Part shown: positions 1 to 9,700 of the stretch, piece by piece
Layout: every line of letters starts with the position of its first letter
Numbering within the stretch: the first letter of the stretch is position 1
Origin: Ophiothrix spiculata
Lineage: Eukaryota; Echinodermata; Ophiuroidea; Amphilepidida; Ophiotrichidae
Length of the DNA stretch: 20,393 nucleotides
NCBI GenBank assembly: GCA_000969725.1
Contig: JXSR01S007920.1
Strand: one strand, 5' to 3'
Notes under the pieces: generated by a model
Told to the model about the DNA's origin: nothing
Database searches by the model: none
What the model saw: the letters and a program-made list of their open reading frames with translations, nothing else
Translations under genes and position numbers: made by a program

Positions 1-144
1 TCGAGGGGTTTAAAAGTTCATAACTTCATTCTTTTTCAGTCAATTGTCAGAAATAGGGTGTCAAAAGAAAGCTGAAATTCCAGCGCTTGTACATATAATC
101 TTCAAATTACGTTTGCTATAGTTCCATATTTGCGTACGAGCCAT

Positions 145-150
145 TTTATT
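145..150 (-). promoter_or_regulatory. TOPBP1: Candidate poly(A) signal of TOPBP1
   Basis: TTTATT on the plus strand reads AATAAA on the minus strand, 485 nt after the stop codon. I saw no other AATAAA or ATTAAA between 1 and 634 in this orientation. Cleavage would be expected around 115-135, giving a 3'UTR of about 500-520 nt. Confidence 0.6.
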
Positions 151-634
151 GTCGAGGTGAGGCGATACTTTTTGGGGAGTCTGTATGTATGGGTTAATTA
201 ATTTAGAGCATCTTAAGCATAGCATAATTTCTTTTTTGACTTGACCTTGTGGAACATATTTCTATAATTCTACCTTGTCAATGACCTTTTAGATACCAGT
301 TTTCTTCAGGATGAAGAAAAGGTGGAATACAAGATCTCATGAAGTAGCTAGGGCAGGCTTTGTACTCATACAGGCTTGCCGACAGTAGAAAGTCCAAAAG
401 CCGACTCACTTCACGGACTTGCCCAAACAAGTGGGGTCCAGGGGCCAACCTTAGGGCCCTGGTTGGTGTCCATGGGGTAAAGCCCCTTGAAGATCCTGAA
501 TTTTAAGGTTTTGTGAATCCATTTTGAACAAAATACTAAGAAAGTTAATTGCTTCAACAATGAACACCAGAAAGAGTGTTCCATGATCAATTCTGGATTC
601 TTCATTCAGTTAGTTTCCTTTGTTGGTTCCTTCC
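151..634 (-). other. TOPBP1: TOPBP1 3'UTR (inferred)
   Basis: Transcribed but untranslated stretch between the stop codon and the candidate AATAAA. It contains no recognisable repeat. A 64-residue minus-strand open frame at 411-605 lies wholly inside it and resembles no protein I know. Bases 1-144 beyond it look like intergenic DNA with no feature I can name. Confidence 0.55.
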
Positions 635-740
635 TCATCGTTTGGCTTTCTTGGTTCTGCTAGTTCCCACTGTGGATTCTCTCTTCCTTTTACTTGGAGT
701 AGATGCTTGAGCTATACTCATCTCACTGAAGTTGTTTAAT
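635..740 (-). CDS. TOPBP1: TOPBP1 last exon: basic C-terminus and stop
   Basis: 106 coding nt, completing a split Arg codon (acceptor gtgcag) and ending at TGA, 635-637. It encodes [20 protein letters not shown] then [14 protein letters not shown] and stop. PSKRKRE and RTKKAKR form a bipartite-like nuclear localisation signal, matching the basic KRKAP...KIKRPRVH end of human TOPBP1. Too short to stand out as an open frame, it was found by phase and homology. Confidence 0.94.
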
Positions 741-3700
741 CTGCACAAAGGGAAAATTGTAAATGAAAACCATTACATTGAAACCACATAATATGACAAC
801 AAAATGTGCCTGTGTTATCCGAATCACAGAGAATATGGGTTTAAACATAAAACAGCATGGCATAATTTAAAGAAAAATATTTGACTTTGGTTAAAATATA
901 TACATATCCATCACAATTTTGGTGAGTTTATTTTTCATCACACAAAGACATATATTGGAGTACATCAGGCCTAAAATAAAAAAAATTGTTGACTTGCCCT
1001 TTAATGGTGATATTGATGGTCTGTCATTCGGATCTTTTTTTTAAATTGGCCAAGAATAATTTGGCTTTAAATAGTTTAAATAAATGTGTGTTATATTTCA
1101 TCAAGATTTATGTTTGTTTCAAGCAAATATATAGCATTTTGTAAATATAGTTGTAAACTCAACCCAAATATCATGCTATTTTTACCAAATTCACTGGTGA
1201 GATAAGCAAAAGCGACCTTAAATTTTTCAAATTTTGGGTCGGTAGCAAAGGGCAAGTCAACAACTTTTTTTAAGGCCTCAATTGATGTTATGTTTTAAAT
1301 TAAGTATTCCTACACATCAAAACATACTTTATAAACACCGTTTCATTTGACCCGGCAGCACCAAGAATCAACATGTTCATTGTTGGTGATGGCAGGTCAT
1401 AGGACACATCTGCTTCCACAAGGCCACTGATATGAACCAGAACAAAGTTTATTTGTCTGTGTAGTGCTGCGCAATTACAAACAATAGAAAACAAAAGGGC
1501 ACACGCTATATGGGAACAGCCTATGGATACAGGGACTAAAACACTGTATGCATTGTTACATCCCGTATCATACAACTTGGGCTGCAATCACAGAGGTATA
1601 CGCATTGGTATACATGTTTCGCTATATGCTCCTAAATAAATAAATTGCAGATGATTTATAGTGCACTAAGCGGTCCCCCTGACTTGTAATTCCACACGGC
1701 CTCAGCACACTTTACAGAGCAGTTCTAATCATTGGGTTAAATCACTACCTGGACTCCCTGGGGTCAAAGGGCTTACTGCGGCCATATTGGCGCAACCCTA
1801 GCTTGAGCAATTCACACCCTCTAGAACATACAGTTTTCGCACACTCAGCTCCCAGCTGGACTTGAATGCGGAACGATCGATATCTTATGTTTAACAGTCA
1901 GAGAACTAACCGACTGAGCTAGCGAGAACAGATTGAGTGCCTCCTGGGGAGGCACTCATTTGTTTAGTGATGAGGATAATCCTTGTAAGTAAGTATGAGT
2001 GCCTCCTCCGGGAGCGTATAGCAAATGCCGTATACATCTATGAGATCGCAGCCTAAGATGATCCCCAAGATAATTCACCTTTGTATGATTGCACTGGCTT
2101 CTTTGATGACATAATTGGTTGGATCTGGGAGGGGGTCTTCCATGAGATACTGGGCTATGTATTCTGGTTTCAAGCAGAGAACACCGGCACTCACTATGCC
2201 TTCCAAATCAACCTGAAAAAACAACAAAAATGGTTCAGAAATTAAAATATACTTCCCTGACGTCTGAAAAAAGCCACATGGATGACTCGACCCTGAACTT
2301 CACTCTATGCCCCTACACATGTACCATTGTGTCTAAAGTCAAATGAAAATATTATAAAGCATATGGATTTGCTGATCAATCATTTAATTTTCACCAAGAA
2401 GTCACTGGCCTCCAATAACCTCTACAATGAGGGAAGAAAGTCTTGGCACAATTATCTGTGCATGTCAGTGATTTTGCACGCTTTCCCCGTCCCCCACTCA
2501 ATGTTGATTAGAACACAAGGAGCATCATAACATCCAACATTGAAACAGGGGTGAGGAAGGCGATGGTCAGAAGAGAAGAGTTCTTTATTGCCTTCAACTT
2601 TTTCCATCTTTTACTGTAATTTCCAGTGTTTTCAACGGATGAATGTCCCTGAAAAGATTCAAGTATTCCAGCGACTTTTTCCCCTGATTGTAGATGACTT
2701 TTGACCTTACACACACCCATCGAGGTCACATGTTTGCTCCAACCAAAGACCCATTTTACAGGACTAATATCCATGCGATCCAGTCAGTGAAGGAAAATAT
2801 GACCCTCTGCCCCCATAAGTCAGCACTCAAGTATAACAATGGTTTCATCTTATCTTGACACTACCAAACTTACTGTAAAAGAGGTTTCAGAGTAGCTGTC
2901 GTTGCGGCAGACTACCATTTTTTAAAGTTGCATGTACTTACTGTAGCCCCTGATGACTTGGCCTTGCTGAAGTCAAAGAACCCATGGGTAGCATCCTCAA
3001 AGTCGGCAAAAGGAGGTCTCATTCCAACGATCTTGGCACCCCCTGCCTGAAGTAGACGCCTGAATCCAGACTCCCTAGCTCTCTCAACATGAAGCAGCAC
3101 TCTCCAACCATCGAAGGCTCCAGGAATTATTTGATAGTTAGATTTCTGTTTACATAAAACAGTTCAAGGAAATATTTGATAGTTAATACATTTCTGTTTT
3201 GATCAGAAAAAGTTTCACGCTAGGTTTTTTTTATTTGACAGGTTTATTCTTGAAAATAGCAGGGTGTAGTATGTAGTAGGGTGTAGTATGTAGTAGGGTG
3301 TAGTACGTAGTGCTCGTAAGATTTATCACGGATATATTCAGTGTATCAAAAGTATTATCTACCCCAAATAACGCTTGCAAGAAGACACAGAGGGCCATTA
3401 TGAAAAGCAGTGCTGGTCCACTGATTGAGGCTACCCTCTTTAAATATGTCGCAAATAAATAAATAAATAAAACATGATACTTCTACTTTAAGAAATATTG
3501 CTAAGTATGATTTGGGAGAGTTGTCTGTAAACCTTCAACATTTCTGTATCAGATTGAGTCATTTTATCTGAAATTACCATCCCCCTTCCCTTCAATGGCC
3601 TCTTCATCAACAGTTTTCCCAGCTTGTCCCAGCTTTGGTCATCCATCCAATTAATGCCTTCAGGTAATTACTGGTATCTCACCCGTCCAGGGGCCCTCTT

Positions 3701-6700
3701 TAGCGGTACTTCGTCTAAACAGAGGTTTCCGTTATTCCTCTATACTTAATGGCAGTTTTCAATGACTTTTCAGACTCTTTCAATTGTTCCCTTTGATATG
3801 CTATCATAAATGTTGCGAAGTTTGGGCTCTTGAAACAATATTTAGGTTGTAGGCAACTAGAGCATATCTGCCCTACAAAGTAAAATCGCAAGGGCAGATA
3901 TGTAAATTTATAAAGCGAAGTAGGTACTTCTATTAAACATAACATTTCACTTCAATTCATTTCCCAAGTTGTTTTCAAGAGCATTGATCATCTGCTCATT
4001 TCTGCAGGATTTCTTCAAGGTAAAAGGAGGTAACTTGCTATGTATCTGCAATGCACATACTGCATTTTTACTTTGTAGGGCAGATATAAAGAATGTTGAC
4101 AATTTACTTCCCCACACTAGTATATCAACTTTATCAAATTTACTATATCACTTTCCTTTGTTTGACCACGTTACCTTTCTTTCTTCATCTAGTGTCCGGC
4201 GCCACCTGGTGGCAGCTGCTGCCAACTTGGCCGTTTGCGGCGGTATTGAGTTGAGATCTGTGGCACAACCCCATTCATGGTCCTCTTCCTGAAAGATGAG
4301 GTTGAAATGATAATCGGTTTAATTAAGCGTTGGAGCATAATTAGGCCACTTTGTGCGGCCGGCCGCAACAGGGCCTCAGCCTTATTTTTCCAAAATGGCG
4401 ACTGTAGGCTTGATTGATTACCTCAATATCATTGTATAATATTCATTACATGTTTTGAAATTATTTTGAGGTGCATAATCAAGCCTACGGTCACCAACTT
4501 GGAAAATCAAGGGTGTGGCCAGGTTGCGGCCGGCCGCACAAAGTTATGGCATAATTGTGCTCCAGCACCTTAAATTACATTTTCATATAACAATGACCTC
4601 CCAAGGCCAGGACTCACCATTTTCAACACAAAATATTAACAATAACCCTGTTTTAGATCAGGGGTTCTCAACTAGCAGCCCATGCACAAATTTGGCACTT
4701 TGACTAACAGATTGACACTTTTGCTCTCTCAAAAACATAGAAATACATTAGAAATACACCGGAAAAAAAAGATACACGTGGCATTTTAGCCTTCAATTTT
4801 CTCCTTTATGTTAGGCATTGTTAGACCTAGTTGAGAACCCTTGTTTTAGATAAATTTAAGTTTATATATCCTAGATTTAACTCCGATTCCATAGTTTGCC
4901 TTCAAAGATGACGTATTTCTTCACTGATATCCATGGTGGTCCGTCACCAAGTTGAACAACTGCAATTCATTAGTTCAACCTGACCATTCTTTGCCGGTAA
5001 CACAGTATTTTGAAAGTTAATCGATTTGAATACTTCAGTACAACATCATCCATGGAGTCACCATTGTAGCATTTGTTTATTACTAAAATGAAATTGAGCA
5101 AGTCTATTGTACCGACTCACCTCCACAAAGACGCCCTGTTCCCTGCATGCTTCTAGATAAGATTTATGCAACACCCATTTACCAGACGCCAACGATGCGA
5201 GATACTTCTCATTACGTGTGGGGTTGCCTGTAAGACCAGACAGTACAAACGGAGTTAAAAACAATTTTACAAGATTCGTGTTCTTCAATGGACTTCTTCA
5301 GCATCATCTTACATTTAAGTATTATCATTCCTTTCTAATATCCAATGTTTTTTTAACAGGTTAAAGAGAACTAAAAATCTACACATCTAAAAATGTAAAC
5401 CTTTGAGAAACTATAGACCATTTCAAAAACACAGTTTTCCGACAATCCTCGAAGTACATTCTACTCTTTCCGGCACTCAAAAACACTTTGACAGAAAAAA
5501 AAAAAATTGAACAAATTCTGTGCACGACACTGTAGCCATTAAACTGAATCAGCTGATTTCAAATGCAAATTGTACACTTCCTGTCACCGGGTCTATAGTC
5601 CAGGGGTGTGAAAGTCATGTGATAAAATAGCTGAAAATAGTGACAAAATGCAAAAAACAGGTTTAAAATGGGGAAAAAAAAGCTCAAATTAGGACTCTTT
5701 TGAAGGCATTAAAAAAGCTGAAATCAGCTTTAAGGCTGAACTCTCACACCCCTGAATTGGTCCCACCAGCCAAGTTGTTCAAAATCAGTGTATTTCATCA
5801 TGTTTGGGCTTAGATATAATTATTTTTCACTACATGTATTAATGCACTGATAATAGGATAAAATTTTCACTTCCAGGCCCAAAAGTTTTGTTGACAAAAC
5901 ATGCATTTTAATGATCTCGAACATGATTGGTTAAAAAAGTCAATGTGATCTGACATTCCAGAGATTTCGGAATGGATTTTGAAAAGGTCTACACAGATAT
6001 CCCGATGGACAATAATTAAAACTTATCCTAAGGCTAAATAAAATTAATTGTTTGTCTCAAAGCTCCCACGCGCGTTAGTTTTAGTGTGCGCATTAGTTTT
6101 TCAAAAAGTCGAAAAAAATATTTTTTTTGCCGTTTTTAATTTTTTTGCAAAATATTCTGCATAATTGGCATAAAATTCCATATGAACTCCTTTTATATTT
6201 ACTTGCAACATAAAATTTCTGATTAAATTGGTCCTTTATTCTGTTTTTTATTTTAAAAAGGCCAATCTTAACATTAATTTTGTATCTGACATGTAAATAT
6301 ATGAGGGAGTACATATGGAACTCTTTTCTATTTATAATAGCACTCATGGACTTCGGTAACACACAAAAAAAAATCTAAAAGAAAAAAAAAAAAAAAAAAA
6401 ATAAAACCTCATTTCGCATTTAGTTTTTCAAGAGAGGAGAGCTTTGAGACAAACTATTTTTTTTTTAAATGGCCTAATCATCAAATAAGTTTGGGAGGAA
6501 ATGACCACGTCACTTACCAACGACAATATGAGTACAGCTAGGATCAAAGTACTGAGCATCTTTGACTTCGCCGCCAAGCCTCTCAATCACGGCTCCATAA
6601 TCCACTTTTTCTTCGTTACTCATACCGGACAGCAAGAACTTGGGTGTACTTTTCTGCTGGTGCTATACCAAAACGAATTGAGTTTGTATCAAAAATACAA

Positions 6701-9700
6701 ATGAATACACATTACATACCTAATAAGGAGCTGCTTGCGGTTGCATGCCAGTTGAACCTATTACTGGTCATAATCTCTAATTTTGATAGAAGATCAGAGC
6801 TTCAATACAAGTCACTGTTGATCATAAACACGGACCTTGAAGGTAAACTCATCACATCATTCCAGGGGTTCTCAACTAGTCCTTAAAATGCGCCACATAA
6901 ATGAGAAAATAGCAGGGAAAGCGCCAAACTTGCCTATTTCTTAGCACATTTCTAATGTATTTCTTTGTTTTTAGAGAGCGCCAAATTTGGCGCACGCGCC
7001 GCTAGTTGAGAATCCCTGCATCATTCTATCACCTAGTATAAACTATAAAGGCCCTAACGTTGGGAGTTCACTGTTAATAACAAAACCGTTAACACAGCGT
7101 TTTATTCGTTCGGTTAACCGTGTAAACGTATAAAATCATACAAATTTTCCGCCCAGCCATATTAACAAAAGAGTATGACAGCCGGTGACTCCTGATTTTT
7201 ACCTCAATTGCCCAGAATCCGAGGATTTTATGTGATATTTCAGAGGTTTTTTCCGTGCCATTTCGAGTGGAAATGTTTACAATGTGATCAAGATATTGTG
7301 TGTATCCCATCATGCAATATGGGAAATTTTGTACAGAAAGTCATGCGAGTAGTTAGTGACAAAACATACCCAAAATGCAAGATTACAATGAATTTGATTT
7401 ATTGGCATTTCATCATTAACTACTCACATGATTTCCCATCCGAACAATCTCACAGGAAGCAATGCATGATGGGATGCACATGATGTCTTCTTTTACTGCA
7501 GCACATGACACTTTTTTTATATATATATTGACACTTGGTAACAAGCATAAAGGTGGTTTCAGACTACCTTCATTGCAGCACATGACGTTGCAGCATACGA
7601 CAAAACATTTGCAATTCATAGTTGTCATACTGTAGCACGACACATTTGCATATTGCCGCAATGGTATTGTCGCAAGAAAAGTTGGAATTTTTTCCCGACT
7701 CAAAGTATTGTGTCGTTGCGACCATCACGACAGGGTAATCTATATATCGGCTTGTCGTACTGCAAGAGGATGCGACAAGGATGAGTTTTTGATGTCACGC
7801 TGGTCGTACGACCACACAACAGGCAAGTCTGAAACCAGCTTAAAGCCAAGAGATATACATTTTGTAGACATTGTTATTCACAAAATTGTGTTACCATGGA
7901 GTAAACATTCATTCTGAATAAATTTTTCAAATAATTGCAAAATGTATGAAATGGCGTACTATTTTTCATCACAGGTCCCAGTTACCATGTTGGGTTTCTT
8001 TGGCGAAAGCCTAAACAAGATGTTTGTCCATCACAGCTAAACTCACAAAGTGACAAAATGCTCAGAACCAAGTTTGAAACAATCATTTACTGTACACGTC
8101 AATATTTTCGCGCTCAGTAATTTTCGCGCACAGCCAATTTTGGACCATTTCGCACGTTTTTATTTTCGCGCACGTGAACATTGGCCAAGTATGGAATTTC
8201 CTTTGTAACAAATACACAGTAATTTTCGCGATGCATTAATTTTTGCGTGAAAATAAATGTAGCGCGACAAAAACCACTTAATTATACAGTATGTCTTTGT
8301 AAGCTAACCTGTTGGGGTAATATTTCACCGGTTGTCTCAGCTGGCGGCGCCACTGCTGGCTTGGCAACGGGTAAACGTATTGGCGGCGCTGTTGGAGTAG
8401 GGGTGGGTGGCCGGTCCTCCATGTCGGCTGGCTGATTAGGGACATCTTTCCTTTCATCGAGTCTCACTGATTTACGCGGAGTTCTCCTTGGTCTGTCTGG
8501 TTCCTGGAAAGATTAGGGTATTCAGGATTTAATTTTTTAGATTGGGCACTTAATTAAGCTTAAAAATGATTTTAAACACGGTTGTTTTTAAAAAAAGGGG
8601 GGCACTTGCAGACTACCTGTACTTTTATTCTTCCATATCCAAATTATGGAATTGAAGTAATTTGGGGTAGAACATGTAAAAGTTACCTTGACAAAATAGC
8701 AAAACGATAAGAACAATCACAAACTCCCATTATATCGTACTGCACCTTTGTTCCTCAAATCAAATCTCCATAATGTCAACGGAGAATCAAATTGTGCGCC
8801 CCGAAGAGAACAAACGGCTCTATATTATGGGTCCACTACACTAAATAAACTGGCGCCGCTATCCGGCATTTCTAAAATCTGCAAAATTGACTGCCCTTCT
8901 AAAATGAGGACCTCAAAAAGTGTAGAAGGGCAATTTGTTTGGTGTATTTTTTGATCTAATCATGGATTTAGGTTTATCTAAAGTTTTTCTGATGCCATAT
9001 TTGATCTCCAGAGTACTTTGGTAAACTTTCAAGGCTATTCCCCAAAAATGCACGAGATTTGGGAAATACGAAACGGATGGAGCGGTATTACCTTCAACGC
9101 ACGGCGTCTCGAAAAATTTGCCTTGATGGTATATATTTTTCATCATTTTTTGTTAAAAGAGATCATAATCAATGAAGAAAAGCCAATGTTGAAGAACCCA
9201 GTTGTTTTATTAACAAGTTCTCGGGTGTTTTTTTGGACGCCATTTTGTACAGTAAGTCAATGGGGAGCTATTTTGTGGTGTGCCGCCTTATGGAATTCTT
9301 TGCCAAAAAAAAAAAAAAAATGAAAGATTCTAAATCCATGAAACATTTTAGAATCAAACATCTATTACAATACTGTGAGGGATCTCATCTCACTCATCAT
9401 TTTTGTATTTCTTCTAGGCTATTCTATTATGAGCAATTTCCTCCATATGGTTTTTACTGTTATATACTTTGATGTATAGTTTTTTATCTGGAAATCAAAT
9501 GAACTTGAAACTGACCAGCTGATGGCCATTTTCTCCTGGGCTCTCTTCATTCAACTGTGCCATAATTTTCTCTCTCTCTGCACGACTTGTTGGATCATCC
9601 CATGTGATTTGCACACTCTGTGAACTCTCAATTGGACGACCTGGAACAGAAAAACACCACAGAATTTCAGAAGTGACACTCATGTACTACCAGTATGACC

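Noticed and set aside
1300-1587. 95-residue minus-strand open frame
   Set aside because: It lies in the last intron, matches no family I recognise, and the flanking exons join in phase without it.
1850-1930. Possible functional tRNA-Asn gene
   Set aside because: The head is tRNA-like but the acceptor and anticodon stems do not pair, and it continues into a SINE body found in two copies.
3261-3311. CRISPR-like repeat
   Set aside because: The units are directly contiguous without spacers, in a eukaryotic intron; it is a minisatellite.
3969-4292. 107-residue plus-strand open frame
   Set aside because: It overlaps the inverted-repeat element and then the antisense of the BRCT7-8 linker exon; no independent evidence of coding.
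6093-6362. 89-residue minus-strand Lys/Ile-rich open frame
   Set aside because: Its composition reflects AT-rich DNA inside the 6050-6454 inverted-repeat element.
7416-7703. 95-residue minus-strand open frame with many cysteines
   Set aside because: It spans the end of one palindromic MITE and the start of another; the cysteines come from repeated tgc/cat motifs, not a domain.
8247-8435. Plus-strand open frame opposite the Pro-rich TOPBP1 exon
   Set aside because: It is the antisense shadow of the exon at 8309-8503; the Gly/Val-rich product simply mirrors the Pro/Thr codons.
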